This document shows positions 1 to 9,072 of a DNA stretch of 32,217 bases, piece after piece. Source of the stretch: Chitinophagaceae bacterium (GTDB lineage Bacteria; Bacteroidota; Bacteroidia; Chitinophagales; Chitinophagaceae); NCBI GenBank assembly GCA_947447485.1, contig CANFJP010000007.1, positions 1 to 32,217 on the forward strand, given 5' to 3'. Below the pieces are notes generated by a model. The model made no database searches. It saw only the letters and a list, made by a program, of their open reading frames with translations, and was not told the origin of the DNA. The number at the start of each line of letters is the position of its first letter. The stretch's first letter is position 1. The translations under genes were made by a program, and so were the position numbers.

Positions 1-53
1 ATTTTGATTGCGGTGTTGAGTTCTTTCTTGCTTTCAATTTTGTTGTTGTCCAT
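1..53 (-). CDS. N-terminus of an unidentified protein (MDNNKIESKKELNTAIK...), truncated by window edge
   Basis: Open frame on minus strand from ATG (complement of 51-53) to the window edge; too short to identify. Confidence 0.4.
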   Translation of the reverse strand, partial: MDNNKIESKKELNTAIK

Positions 54-120
54 TTTATACTTTTTAATGGTACAAAATTGAAGTTGATTCAGGAGACTTT
101 ATTTTACCTATGTTAAAAAA

Positions 121-684
121 TCATTTCTTTGCTCTAATCCTGCTTAACGTTACCTGAGAGATGCCGATGTAGCTGGCGATATCACCTAAAGAGATTCGTT
201 GTAATAAATGAGCGTTGTTTTGATTAAAGCTTTCATATAATTCAGCCGCGTCTTTATTGAACAGTTCTTTTATTCTGTTCAAAAGTGTGAGTGCAGCAAA
301 TGAAAATAATTTTCGTAAAAATGTTTCAAAGGAATGATGATTTTTTGCCAGCTCCTGCACATCCTCATAATCAACATAAGTTACGTTAGTGTCTTCCAAC
401 GCTATTGTCATAAAATCTGCCGCTGTTTGTTTGAGAAAACTATCTAATGTGGTGAAAATATTGTTCTCCGAAAAAAACCGCAAAACAAATAATCGGTCAT
501 CATGATAATAATATTGTTTTACAAGTCCGAAATTGATGAAGAATAGCTGTTTGCAAACTTGTCCTTCTTTTGTTATCAGCTCCCCCTTTTTGTATGACTT
601 TGATTTTAGTTTTGATAAAAAATCCGATTCAGCTTCTTTTGAAAGTTGCGTATATTGATTTATTTGATTTAAAAATCCTTCCAT
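121..684 (-). CDS. Crp/Fnr family transcriptional regulator (cyclic nucleotide-binding domain plus HTH)
   Basis: 187 aa; cNMP-binding-like N-terminus (KSYKKGELITKEGQVCKQLFFINFGLVKQYY) and C-terminal HTH (ISLGDIASYIGISQVTLSRIRAKK). Confidence 0.88.
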   Translation of the reverse strand: MEGFLNQINQYTQLSKEAESDFLSKLKSKSYKKGELITKEGQVCKQLFFINFGLVKQYYYHDDRLFVLRFFSENNIFTTLDSFLKQTAADFMTIALEDTNVTYVDYEDVQELAKNHHSFETFLRKLFSFAALTLLNRIKELFNKDAAELYESFNQNNAHLLQRISLGDIASYIGISQVTLSRIRAKK

Positions 685-713
685 TTGAAGATAGATTTGT
701 GAATTAGCCTTTT

Positions 714-735
714 TATAAATAGATATCTATTTATA
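714..735. promoter_or_regulatory. Perfect 22-bp palindrome TATAAATAGATATCTATTTATA upstream of the Crp/Fnr gene (candidate operator)
   Basis: Self-reverse-complementary over all 22 bases; ends 29 bp upstream of the start codon. Confidence 0.5.
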
Positions 736-910
736 CTGTAAAAGTAATACAATCAGCTTGCCGATAAGGTAACTTAGGGATTTGAAAACCTCGTTTCTTT
801 TTACAGAAGGCTAGATGAAAAACCAAAAAAGAATATTATAAGTAGATTTTTTGGGTAAAAATGATTTTTGAAAAATGTAAAGATGCAACTACACTAACTC
901 ATTAATAGAC

Positions 911-937
911 AAAGAAAAAGCCATCATTTCTGATGGC
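911..937 (-). terminator. Rho-independent terminator of tRNA-Asn
   Basis: Perfect 7-bp stem GCCATCA-GAAA-TGATGGC on the minus strand followed by TTTTTCTTT, 13 nt downstream of the tRNA 3' end. Confidence 0.75.
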
Positions 938-950
938 TTGTCAAGTAGTG

Positions 951-1024
951 CTCCCCCTGTTGGACTTGAACCAACGACCCTCTGATTAACAGTCAGATGC
1001 TCTAACCAACTGAGCTAAGGAGGA
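951..1024 (-). tRNA. tRNA-Asn (anticodon GTT)
   Basis: TCCTCCTTAGCTCAGTTGGTTAGAGCATCTGACTGTTAATCAGAGGGTCGTTGGTTCAAGTCCAACAGGGGGAG folds as a cloverleaf: acceptor TCCTCCT/AGGGGGA, anticodon loop CTGTTAA, T-loop TTCAAGT. CCA not encoded. Confidence 0.97.
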
Positions 1025-1082
1025 ATATGCTTTTCCTGTTTACACTGAGCTTCCTTTTGGGGAAGACAAGTAATTAGGGATG

Positions 1083-1112
1083 CAAAAATACTGATTTTCA
1101 GTTTTTAAACAA
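1083..1112 (-). promoter_or_regulatory. Bacteroidetes-type promoter for tRNA-Asn (TTG-N19-TATTTTTG)
   Basis: Minus strand TTG (1112-1110), 19-nt spacer, TATTTTTG (1090-1083), matching the TTG/TAnnTTTG consensus with canonical spacing. Confidence 0.7.
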
Positions 1113-1127
1113 ATTGATTTTAGGGTT

Positions 1128-1481
1128 TCATAGCCCAAAAAGACCTTTTTTTTCTTCAATCCCCACAAATACTCCTTCTTTTCGCTCTTCTATCAAAAAA
1201 GTCTTTAAAAAATAACCCTCCCCACTCGTATTTCGTCCATTTTCTACACTAAACTTATATCGATGTAGCGGACAAACAATATTACCCAATGGATCTACGT
1301 ACCCCTCTGCCATTCTTCCTCCCGCATGCGGACATTTTGCAGCACAAGCATATAGCTTTTCATTAATTACGCTGATACAAATTTCTCTTCCGTTTACAGC
1401 AACTTCAGTTAATCCCTGACTATCTGAGAATAATTCATGTCTGCTTTCGGAGATTTTATGCCAAACAATCTTTTCGTTCAA
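1128..1481 (-). CDS. Rieske (2Fe-2S) domain protein
   Basis: CPHAGGRMAEG and CPLHRYKF correspond to C-x-H...C-x2-H Rieske ligands. Start appears to be TTG. Confidence 0.9.
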   Translation of the reverse strand: MNEKIVWHKISESRHELFSDSQGLTEVAVNGREICISVINEKLYACAAKCPHAGGRMAEGYVDPLGNIVCPLHRYKFSVENGRNTSGEGYFLKTFLIEERKEGVFVGIEEKKGLFGL

Positions 1482-1557
1482 TGGTTCAAGGTTTAAGGTT
1501 TAACGTAAGCGTCCATAAATATTTATTAAGTAAACATTGAACGTTAAACGTTGAACG
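1476..1557. repeat. Intergenic GTTYAAC-type repeat cluster R1, inverted-arm arrangement
   Basis: Left arm gttcaatggttcaaggtttaaggtttaacg; right arm acattgaacgttaaacgttgaacgt. Confidence 0.7.
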
Positions 1558-1561
1558 TCTA

Positions 1562-2755
1562 CTAGTAGAAAAATTCCGCCTTATACGGATATCTAATTTG
1601 ATAAATATCTCTAACCTTATTTAAAATCGTTTGACGCAGCCCATCTAAATTAGTTCTTTCTGTAGCGGATACAAATACACAATTCCCTTTTGTTTCTTCT
1701 ACCCAACGTTCTTTGAGTTCGCGTAAAATATCTTTTTTTACGTCTTCCTCCAGCCACTGATCAAAAGTTTGTTGTTCGTATTTATCCATCTTATTAAAAA
1801 TAGTGATGGTAGGTTTTTCTGCCGATCCCAATTCTGCTAAGGTTTTATTTACCACCGCCAATTGCTCTTCGTATTTGGGATGTGAAATGTCAACTACATG
1901 CAACAAGATATCTGCTTCTCTTACTTCATCTAATGTACTCTTAAAACTTTCTACTAAATGGTGAGGCAATTTTCTAATAAACCCTACCGTATCGCTTAAC
2001 AAAAAAGGAGTTTGTTCAAATACCACTTTTCGTGTAGTAGTATCCAACGTAGCAAATAATTTATTTTCTGCAAACACTTCGCTCTTGCTCAATACATTCA
2101 TGATGGTAGATTTACCAACATTGGTATACCCCACTAGGGCCACCCTGATAAATTCTCCCCGTTCTTTTCGCTGAGTGAAAGATTGTTTATCTATTTCGGC
2201 TAATCTTTTGCGTAATAAAGTGATTTTATCTTTTACTATACGGCGATCTGTTTCAATTTCTGTTTCACCCGGACCCCTCGTACCTACCCCGCCGCCCTGG
2301 CGCTCAAGATGTTTCCACATTCCTTTCAATCGGGGTAAAATATATTGGTATTGTGCAAGCTCTACCTGCGTTTTAGCCTGTGCGGTTTTAGCTCTGCTCG
2401 CAAAAATATCTAGAATGAGATCGCTGCGATCAATTATTTTAATTTCTAGAATCTTTTCAATATTGATAATCTGAGAACCGGTTAATTCATCATCGAATAT
2501 AACCATGGAAATATTCCCCTTTAATGCAATATAATTTTTGATTTCTTCCAACTTACCCTTCCCCAGAAATGTTTTACTGTCGGGGTGTTTCATTTTTTGG
2601 GTGTAGCGCTTTATAGTAATAGCGCCGGCTGTTTCTGCAAGGAAAGACAACTCATCAAGATATTCGTTTATCTGTTGCTCCGTTTGATCTTTCTGAACAA
2701 GCCCTACGAGAATCGCATTCTCCTCTTTTCCTACTACTTTCTTTTTTTCGATCAC
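1562..2755 (-). CDS. hflX: GTPase HflX
   Basis: 397 aa with GYTNVGKST (G1), DTVGFI (G3), NKMD (G4) and the N-terminal GxGGVGTRGPGETEIETDRR signature. GTG start. Confidence 0.95.
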   Translation of the reverse strand: MIEKKKVVGKEENAILVGLVQKDQTEQQINEYLDELSFLAETAGAITIKRYTQKMKHPDSKTFLGKGKLEEIKNYIALKGNISMVIFDDELTGSQIINIEKILEIKIIDRSDLILDIFASRAKTAQAKTQVELAQYQYILPRLKGMWKHLERQGGGVGTRGPGETEIETDRRIVKDKITLLRKRLAEIDKQSFTQRKERGEFIRVALVGYTNVGKSTIMNVLSKSEVFAENKLFATLDTTTRKVVFEQTPFLLSDTVGFIRKLPHHLVESFKSTLDEVREADILLHVVDISHPKYEEQLAVVNKTLAELGSAEKPTITIFNKMDKYEQQTFDQWLEEDVKKDILRELKERWVEETKGNCVFVSATERTNLDGLRQTILNKVRDIYQIRYPYKAEFFY

Positions 2756-2763
2756 TTATTCTG

Positions 2764-2831
2764 TACGTTTAAGAGTTTAAGAAGTTTAAGTGGTTTAATA
2801 CGTTGAACCTTGAACATTAAACCTCAAACAT
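2764..2831. repeat. Intergenic GTTYAAC-type repeat cluster R2
   Basis: gtttaagagtttaagaagtttaagtggtttaatacgttgaaccttgaacattaaacctcaaac: GTTTAAG direct repeats then opposite-orientation GAAC/TAAAC units. Confidence 0.65.
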
Positions 2832-2832
2832 T

Positions 2833-4188
2833 CTACCTCCCTGCTGCAATCTCTATCCACATCTTCAACGCAGCGCAGGTTTTATATTCATCGTCAATCA
2901 TAATATAGTAGTTCTTTACTTTACCGTTAAACCAAGACTCTAAAGCATTTTCCTTTTTTTGTTCTAGTGCACGCTGAGACACTTTATTGTAGTCGTCTTT
3001 TAAATTTTCGCGGTGCGGCACTGTTTTATTTTTCAAATAGATGATTCGTACACCTCGTTTTCCGCGCTCATCAGTATATTCTACCGGTTGAGAATACTCG
3101 CCTACTGCCAATTCTTTCCACATTAGTACGATGTCTTTGTCCAACTGATCGATGGTTAAAAACGACCCGTCTCTTCCTTGCAACATGCCACCTGTAAATT
3201 TACTGGCATCATCATCACTATAGCGAGAAACCGCTGCACCAAAATCCATAGTGCCAGCAATTAGTTTTGCTCTTACAGAATCAAGTTTTTGAAATCCTTC
3301 TTTCATTTCCACTTGTGTAACCTGTGGCACTTTTAATATATGCCTCACCACTGCATCGTCTCCTGCCCTGCTTACCAATTGAATAATATGGTATCCGAAT
3401 TTTGTTTTGAATGGATTGGATACTTGTCCTGGCTTTAGGGTAAAAGCCTTCGCAAGCCATACAGGATCTAAGTCTTTTTGATTTCTATTTACTTCGTACA
3501 TACCTCCCCGGTCTTTACTTCCCGGATCTTCAGAATAAATAGAGGCAAGCGTACCAAACTCTTTTTTGCCCGTTTCAATTTGCTTTTTATAATCAATCAA
3601 CTGCTCTTTGCAATACTCTTCTGCATCTCTACTTGCTTTAGGATAAATAAGCACTTGTCCTATTTCGACTTCTGTTTCATAATAAGCTAAACTGTCGGTT
3701 GGAATCATATCAAAAAATGCTTTTACTTCATTGGGCGTAATCTTAATGCCTTCAACAATTTTATTGCGCATAGCAGTCGCCAGCTTTTGATCTCTGATCC
3801 CATCTTTAAAATCTTCTTTTAATTGATACAGAGATTTTCCGGCCATTCTTTCTACTTCATCCTTTGAGCCATACTGTGAAATAAAATAACGAATACGGTT
3901 ATCAATATCAGCATCTACTTCTTCTTCCGTTACAATGAGTGAATCTTTTTCGGCCTGTAATACCAATGCTTTAATGCTCATGGCTTGTTGCAAACTCATG
4001 CATCTTGCATCGGGAGACAATTCTATTCCCTGACGCTGCATATCTAACAATGCATTGTCGATATCGCTTTTTAAAATAATTTTATTTCCTACGATAGCAA
4101 TGATCTTATCTGCAACTATTTTTTTAGGCTGGGCAATTGCATTGAAGCATGCGATCAGAGAAAGTATTACTAAGGTATGTTTTTTCAT
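2833..4188 (-). CDS. Peptidylprolyl isomerase, SurA-like periplasmic chaperone
   Basis: Signal peptide MKKHTLVILSLIACFNAIAQ, SurA-N-like region, parvulin repeats (IYSEDPGSKDRGGMYEV...PGQVSNPFKTKFGYHIIQL). Confidence 0.9.
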   Translation of the reverse strand: MKKHTLVILSLIACFNAIAQPKKIVADKIIAIVGNKIILKSDIDNALLDMQRQGIELSPDARCMSLQQAMSIKALVLQAEKDSLIVTEEEVDADIDNRIRYFISQYGSKDEVERMAGKSLYQLKEDFKDGIRDQKLATAMRNKIVEGIKITPNEVKAFFDMIPTDSLAYYETEVEIGQVLIYPKASRDAEEYCKEQLIDYKKQIETGKKEFGTLASIYSEDPGSKDRGGMYEVNRNQKDLDPVWLAKAFTLKPGQVSNPFKTKFGYHIIQLVSRAGDDAVVRHILKVPQVTQVEMKEGFQKLDSVRAKLIAGTMDFGAAVSRYSDDDASKFTGGMLQGRDGSFLTIDQLDKDIVLMWKELAVGEYSQPVEYTDERGKRGVRIIYLKNKTVPHRENLKDDYNKVSQRALEQKKENALESWFNGKVKNYYIMIDDEYKTCAALKMWIEIAAGR

Positions 4189-4210
4189 AAATGTTATTTA
4201 TTGCCGTTGC

Positions 4211-4293
4211 AGAGGTTTCAAGTGTTTCAGCAGTTGAACAAGTTGGAAAATTAACCCATTAAACGTTTTAAACTTGTTAAACCTTTTAAACGC
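4211..4293. repeat. Intergenic GTTYAAC-type repeat cluster R3
   Basis: ggtttcaagtgtttcagcagttgaacaagttgg...cattaaacgttttaaacttgttaaaccttttaaacg. Confidence 0.6.
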
Positions 4294-4300
4294 TGATTGT

Positions 4301-7072
4301 TTACAACGTTCTTTTCACTTCTACTTCCTCAAACGCTTCTACAATATCTCCTGCTTTTACATCATTGTAATTTCTGATAACCAATCCGCACTCCATTCCT
4401 GAAGTAACTTCTTTGGCATCATCACGGAAACGTTTTAAGCTAGCCAGTTCACCTGTAAAGATTACGATGCCATCGCGTACCAATCTGATACGGTTGTTTC
4501 TTGCAATCTTACCATCAAGTACCTGACAGCCGGCAACGGTTGCTTTATCAAAACGATAGGTTTCTCTAATTTCCACATTGGCCAATACTTTGTCTTCCAC
4601 AGTGGGTTCAAGCATTCCTTCCATCGCGCTTCTAATCTCTTCGATGGCGTTATAGATAATAGAATACATTTTGATTTCAATAGATTCATTTTCTGCCAAT
4701 CTTGCTGCTTGCAAAGATGGACGAACGTTAAATCCTATGATGATTGCATCAGACGCATTAGCAAGAGTAACATCACTTTCTGTAATAGCACCCACCGCTT
4801 TGTGAATCACTTTTACTACGATTTCTTCTGTACTTAATTTTTGTAATGAATCACTCAATGCTTCTACCGATCCATCCACATCTCCTTTGATGATTACATT
4901 CAATTCTTTAAAGTTTCCTAATGCCAAACGACGACCAATTTCATCGAGTGTAATATGTTTCTTCGCACGCATTCCTTGCTCACGCAAAATTTGTCCGCGC
5001 TTATACGCTGTTTCTCTTGCGTCTGCTTCGTTTTCAAAAACCTTAAATGTTTCACCCGCCTGAGGCGCTCCGCTCAAACCGAGTAACAATACCGGTGTGG
5101 AAGGAGGTGCCACTTCAACGCGTTGATTACGCTCATTGTACATCGCTTTTACTTTACCAAAGTACTGACCAGATACGATCATGTCTCCCTGGCGAAGGGT
5201 GCCGTTTTGTACAAGAATGGTGGCTACATAACCACGGCCTTTATCCAGCGATGCTTCAATAATGGTTCCCGAAGCTTGCTTTTTTGGATTGGCTTTTAAT
5301 TCCAGAATATCGGTTTCAAGTAATATTTTTTCCATCAACAAATCAATGTTCATTCCTTTTCTTGCACTGATTTCCTGACTTTGAAATTTACCACCCCAGC
5401 TTTCCACCAAAATATTCATGGTAGACAACTGCTCTTTTATTTTTTCCGGATTGGCTCCGTCTTTATCAATTTTGTTGATAGCAAAAATCATTGGTACACT
5501 GGCAGCCTGTGCATGAGAGATGGCTTCTTTTGTTTGAGGCATCACTGCATCATCTGCTGCTACCACGATTACGGCAATATCAGTTACTTTGGCACCACGT
5601 GCACGCATAGCCGTAAAGGCTTCGTGACCCGGTGTATCTAAGAAAGTGATGGCACGGCCATCTTTTAAGGTTACTTCATAAGCACCAATATGCTGCGTGA
5701 TCCCACCGGCTTCCCCTGCAATTACATTGGTATTTCTAATATAATCGAGCAAAGATGTTTTACCATGATCTACGTGACCCATGATCGTAACAATCGGTGG
5801 TCTTGGTACAAGATCTTCTGGATCGTCTTCCTCATCATCTACTTCTAATTCTGCGGCATCGTCTACGCCTATAAATTCTACTTCATAATTAAATTCACTT
5901 GCTACCAATTCAATTACATCTGCCTCTAGGCGTTGGTTAATAGAAACCATGATGCCCAAATTCATACACTTACTGATAATATCTGCAAAGCTCACATCCA
6001 TCAAACCCGCCAATTCACTTACAGAAATAAATTCAGTTACTTGTAATTTATTGCTTTCTACGCCAGCTTCCCCCAATTGGTCAGCCATCTCTTCGCGTTT
6101 CGCTTTACGATATTTCGCTTTCAAGCTTTTTCCACGACCACCTGCACCTGCAAGCTTGGCTTGTGTTTGCTTTAATTTTTCCTGAATTTCTTTTGCATCA
6201 ATTATTTTATCTTCTCTGCGTACAGGCGTTCCTGTTGATGGACGTTGAAAACGATTGCCTCCTTGCTGTCCTGGACGAGAAGGGGGTCCACCAGGTGAAG
6301 GCTTATTGCCTCTTTGTGCTGGATCTTGTTGGGCAGGCGTTCCTGCTTTTTTCTGAATAGGAATACGCTTGCGCTTTTGCCTGTCTTCGTTTGATTCTTT
6401 TTTAGGCCTTGTATCACTATCAACTGGAAGGGTAATTTTTCCAAGAATTTTTGGACCAGTAAGTTTTTCTGCTTGAATGTTCTCAATGGTTGCAGGAACA
6501 TCTTCTGCCACAGGTGCTGGTGGTGCAATAGCTTCCGCATCTGTAAGATTCTTCTTTTTAGTGCCGGTTTCTTTTACTGGTTCGGCAGGCTCTTCTTTCT
6601 TTTTTCCTTTTTTAGGTCTGGTAGAAGACTCGATAGAATCTAAATCAATTTTATCTAACACCTTAGGAGATTCCAATTCGGGCGCATCAATCTTTGTAAT
6701 AGAAGAGGCTTTTTTCTTTGCAGCACTGGTTGCTTTCTCTTCTTCTGTTTCTGCCGGATCAGTTGCTTTTTCTTCGGCTTTCTTAGGTTTTTCTTCCTTC
6801 TTTTTAATAGAAAGATCTTCTTCGTCTCTTTTCTTTTTACCTTCTCCGCCAGCATTCTTAGGAAGATCTAGCTGCGCAGCCTTTTGCTTATTGGCTTTGT
6901 CTTGCTGAAACTCCGACTGCAACACACGATACATTGATTCCGTGAGTTTAGACGTAGGCTTAAGATCGTCGACATTGAAACTTTTAGACACAAGGAATTC
7001 TATCAAGGTATGGGTACCTATGTTAAACTCCTTGGCCGCAGCCATCAACCTTGGTGTGTTTGCTTCTGACAT
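4301..7072 (-). CDS. infB: Translation initiation factor IF-2
   Basis: 923 aa; [38 protein letters not shown] motifs; long charged N-terminus. Confidence 0.98.
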   Translation of the reverse strand: MSEANTPRLMAAAKEFNIGTHTLIEFLVSKSFNVDDLKPTSKLTESMYRVLQSEFQQDKANKQKAAQLDLPKNAGGEGKKKRDEEDLSIKKKEEKPKKAEEKATDPAETEEEKATSAAKKKASSITKIDAPELESPKVLDKIDLDSIESSTRPKKGKKKEEPAEPVKETGTKKKNLTDAEAIAPPAPVAEDVPATIENIQAEKLTGPKILGKITLPVDSDTRPKKESNEDRQKRKRIPIQKKAGTPAQQDPAQRGNKPSPGGPPSRPGQQGGNRFQRPSTGTPVRREDKIIDAKEIQEKLKQTQAKLAGAGGRGKSLKAKYRKAKREEMADQLGEAGVESNKLQVTEFISVSELAGLMDVSFADIISKCMNLGIMVSINQRLEADVIELVASEFNYEVEFIGVDDAAELEVDDEEDDPEDLVPRPPIVTIMGHVDHGKTSLLDYIRNTNVIAGEAGGITQHIGAYEVTLKDGRAITFLDTPGHEAFTAMRARGAKVTDIAVIVVAADDAVMPQTKEAISHAQAASVPMIFAINKIDKDGANPEKIKEQLSTMNILVESWGGKFQSQEISARKGMNIDLLMEKILLETDILELKANPKKQASGTIIEASLDKGRGYVATILVQNGTLRQGDMIVSGQYFGKVKAMYNERNQRVEVAPPSTPVLLLGLSGAPQAGETFKVFENEADARETAYKRGQILREQGMRAKKHITLDEIGRRLALGNFKELNVIIKGDVDGSVEALSDSLQKLSTEEIVVKVIHKAVGAITESDVTLANASDAIIIGFNVRPSLQAARLAENESIEIKMYSIIYNAIEEIRSAMEGMLEPTVEDKVLANVEIRETYRFDKATVAGCQVLDGKIARNNRIRLVRDGIVIFTGELASLKRFRDDAKEVTSGMECGLVIRNYNDVKAGDIVEAFEEVEVKRTL

Positions 7073-7139
7073 TCTGTTTTTTTAGTGTTGCACCAAATTG
7101 GCGCGGGAATATTTTATTTAATTATTGCATTCAGCATAC

Positions 7140-8390
7140 TTATTCTTTTTCGAATTCTTCTTGCAATATTCTTCTGATGTCTGTGATGGTTTCTTTCTCA
7201 AGATCGGTTCTGCGTTCTAACTCTTCTGCAGTAAGATCTAATACAGAACGGGCTGTATCGCAACCAACTCTTTTCAACTCATCAATAATCCATGCTTCAA
7301 TTTCATCACCAAATTCTTCCAAATCGATATCAAATGAATCTTCTTCCCCTTCATTGTCGCGGAACACATCAATTTCATATCCTGTCAATTCGCATGCTAA
7401 TTTAATATTTGCTCCACGACGACCAATGGCCAGTGAAATTTGATCTGGTTTTAAATAAACCTTCGCATGAAGTTTTTCTGTATCCATGTCGATGCTGGTA
7501 ATCTTTGCTGGAGTTAATGAACGCTGAATCAACAATTGTGTATTAGCTGTCCAGTTAATTACATCAATGTTTTCATTTTTAAGCTCTCTAACGATGCCAT
7601 GTATACGACTTCCTTTCATCCCTACACAAGCTCCTACTGGATCAATTCTGTCATCATAGCTTTCTACAGCTACTTTTGCTCTTTCTCCTGGATCTCTTAC
7701 TATTTTCTTCACCACGATTAATCCGTCAAATATTTCGGGAACTTCAATCTCTAATAATTTTTCAAGGAATGAAGGACTGGTACGTGACAGTATAATAATA
7801 GCCTGATTGTTTTTTAGTTCAACTTTTTTTACCACTGCGCGAATGGTTTCTCCCTTTTTAAAATAATCGCTGGGTATTTGTTCAGATTTTGGAAGCAACA
7901 TTTCATTGCCATCTTCATCAAGAATCAATACTTCTTTTTTCCATACCTGATACACTTCCCCACTAACGATTTCGCCAATGCGCTCTTCATATTTCTTAAT
8001 AAGAATATTCTTTTTAAGATCATTGATACGTGCAGCCAATGTTTGCTTTCCAGCCAATATTGCCCTACGACCAAATTCTTTTTGAATATCCACTTCTTCA
8101 TACAACTCTTCTCCCACCTGGTAATCAGGTTCAATTTTAATTGCATTTTTATATTCAATCTCTGTAAGGGTGTTGTACAGATCATCGTCATCTACGATGG
8201 TACGTCTTCTAAAGATTTCTAAATCACCTTTCTGGTCATTTACGATAACGTCGAAGTTTTCATCACTGCCGTATTTTTTACGAATCAATGTTTTAAAAAC
8301 ATCTTCCATTACTTTCATCAGGGTTGGACGATCAATGTTTTCTGCGTCTTTAAACTCCTGAAACGATTCAATCAAGTTAATGCTTGCCAT
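7140..8390 (-). CDS. nusA: Transcription termination/antitermination factor NusA
   Basis: NusA N-terminus, S1 and KH domains (VGMKGSRIHGIVRELKNENIDVI; AIGRRGANIKLACELTGYEIDV). Start taken as MASINLIESF (8390) rather than the ORF start at 8414. Confidence 0.96.
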   Translation of the reverse strand: MASINLIESFQEFKDAENIDRPTLMKVMEDVFKTLIRKKYGSDENFDVIVNDQKGDLEIFRRRTIVDDDDLYNTLTEIEYKNAIKIEPDYQVGEELYEEVDIQKEFGRRAILAGKQTLAARINDLKKNILIKKYEERIGEIVSGEVYQVWKKEVLILDEDGNEMLLPKSEQIPSDYFKKGETIRAVVKKVELKNNQAIIILSRTSPSFLEKLLEIEVPEIFDGLIVVKKIVRDPGERAKVAVESYDDRIDPVGACVGMKGSRIHGIVRELKNENIDVINWTANTQLLIQRSLTPAKITSIDMDTEKLHAKVYLKPDQISLAIGRRGANIKLACELTGYEIDVFRDNEGEEDSFDIDLEEFGDEIEAWIIDELKRVGCDTARSVLDLTAEELERRTDLEKETITDIRRILQEEFEKE

Positions 8391-8408
8391 ATTCCACTTC
8401 GGCTTTTC

Positions 8409-8437
8409 TCCCAAATTTTGGGACCCTGCCGACAGGG
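8409..8437 (-). other. Two directly abutting hairpins in the rimP-nusA intergenic region
   Basis: CCCTG-CCGA-CAGGG (8424-8437) next to TCCCAAA-T-TTTGGGA (8409-8423), no linker (given as + strand). Confidence 0.55.
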
Positions 8438-8450
8438 GGTTTTGTGTTAA

Positions 8451-8915
8451 TTAAAATTTTATCAGAACTTTTGTTTGTTTTATATCAGTAAAAGGAATCG
8501 ACAAATTATGCAATACTGCTTTTTTGCCTTTCCCTTCGGTGAACTCAATGGTAATGTTGTTTTCATCAGCAGCCATCAACTTGCCTTCTTTTTTTGTGCT
8601 GTCATTCATCGTTACTTCTACATTCCGCTCAATATTCTTAATGTATTGCCTGTGTAATTTGAATGGCTCTTCTGTACCCGGACTGGAAACCTCTAAAGAA
8701 AAATCTCCATCGGGATACATGCCCATTTCTTCCATTTGCTTATAAAGCGCTCTATTTATTTTGATGCATTTCTCAATTCCCAACCCGCCATCCGCATCCA
8801 AGTAAATTTTGAAATTATTGATGGGTTTTACCTTGATTTCCACTAAAAAAATATCCCCTTCCAGCAAAGGAGTCAGTAATTTTTTTACAATTTCTATTTG
8901 TGTTTCGTTGCTCAT
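8451..8915 (-). CDS. rimP: Ribosome maturation factor RimP
   Basis: GDIFLVEIKV...ALYKQMEE...DFSLEVSSPGTEEPFKLHRQY is RimP-like; located upstream of nusA-infB. Start taken as MSNETQIEIVKK (8915) because the ORF extension to 8999 crosses a promoter-like site and a hairpin. Confidence 0.92.
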   Translation of the reverse strand: MSNETQIEIVKKLLTPLLEGDIFLVEIKVKPINNFKIYLDADGGLGIEKCIKINRALYKQMEEMGMYPDGDFSLEVSSPGTEEPFKLHRQYIKNIERNVEVTMNDSTKKEGKLMAADENNITIEFTEGKGKKAVLHNLSIPFTDIKQTKVLIKF

Positions 8916-8920
8916 GGTAT

Positions 8921-8954
8921 TAAAAAAGAAGAAGGGAACGATTCCGTTCCCTTC
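8921..8954 (-). terminator. Terminator-like hairpin in the rimP leader (candidate attenuator)
   Basis: Minus strand GAAGGGAACG-GAAT-CGTTCCCTTC (perfect 10-bp stem) followed by TTCTTTTTTA; about 5 nt before the rimP ATG. Confidence 0.7.
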
Positions 8955-8976
8955 CATTTCACTCTTATTTCGAATA

Positions 8977-8984
8977 CAAAGATA
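8977..8984 (-). promoter_or_regulatory. Putative -7 box TATCTTTG of the rimP-nusA-infB operon
   Basis: Matches TAnnTTTG; no good TTG -33 box at the expected spacing. Confidence 0.5.
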
Positions 8985-9060
8985 TGAAAACTTGGTCAAT
9001 AAGCGAAAAGATCTGTTTAGACAAGCCTAAAATTTAACAGCCAAATTATATAAGCAGTAC

Positions 9061-9068
9061 TACCTTTG
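9061..9068 (+). promoter_or_regulatory. Putative -7 box TACCTTTG of the DUF4834-like gene
   Basis: Matches TAnnTTTG, 4 nt before the ATG at 9073. Confidence 0.5.
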
Positions 9069-9072
9069 CCTT

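Noticed and set aside
1558-1569. 12-bp palindrome TCTACTAGTAGA at the hflX stop
   Set aside because: Short palindrome over tandem TAG stop codons; expected by chance in AT-rich DNA.
6477-6908. 143-aa plus-strand ORF antisense to the infB N-terminal region (also 6202..6540 and 6655..6855)
   Set aside because: Shadow ORFs created by the Lys/Glu/Ala-rich repetitive codons of IF-2; Ser/Phe-rich low-complexity translation with no family resemblance.
7051-8361. Several plus-strand ORFs antisense to nusA (7051..7443, 7536..7721, 7878..8222, 8170..8361)
   Set aside because: Entirely or mostly within a confident nusA gene; biased composition and no recognisable domains.
8424-8440. Plus-strand terminator at ccctgccgacagggggtttt
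   Set aside because: No plus-strand gene upstream ends here; the T-run is short and the site lies in the minus-strand rimP-nusA gap.
8916-8999. N-terminal extension of RimP (MTKFSYLCIRNKSEMEGNGIVPFFFFNT...)
   Set aside because: Translates the promoter-like site and terminator-like hairpin; the RimP-like sequence begins at MSNETQ.
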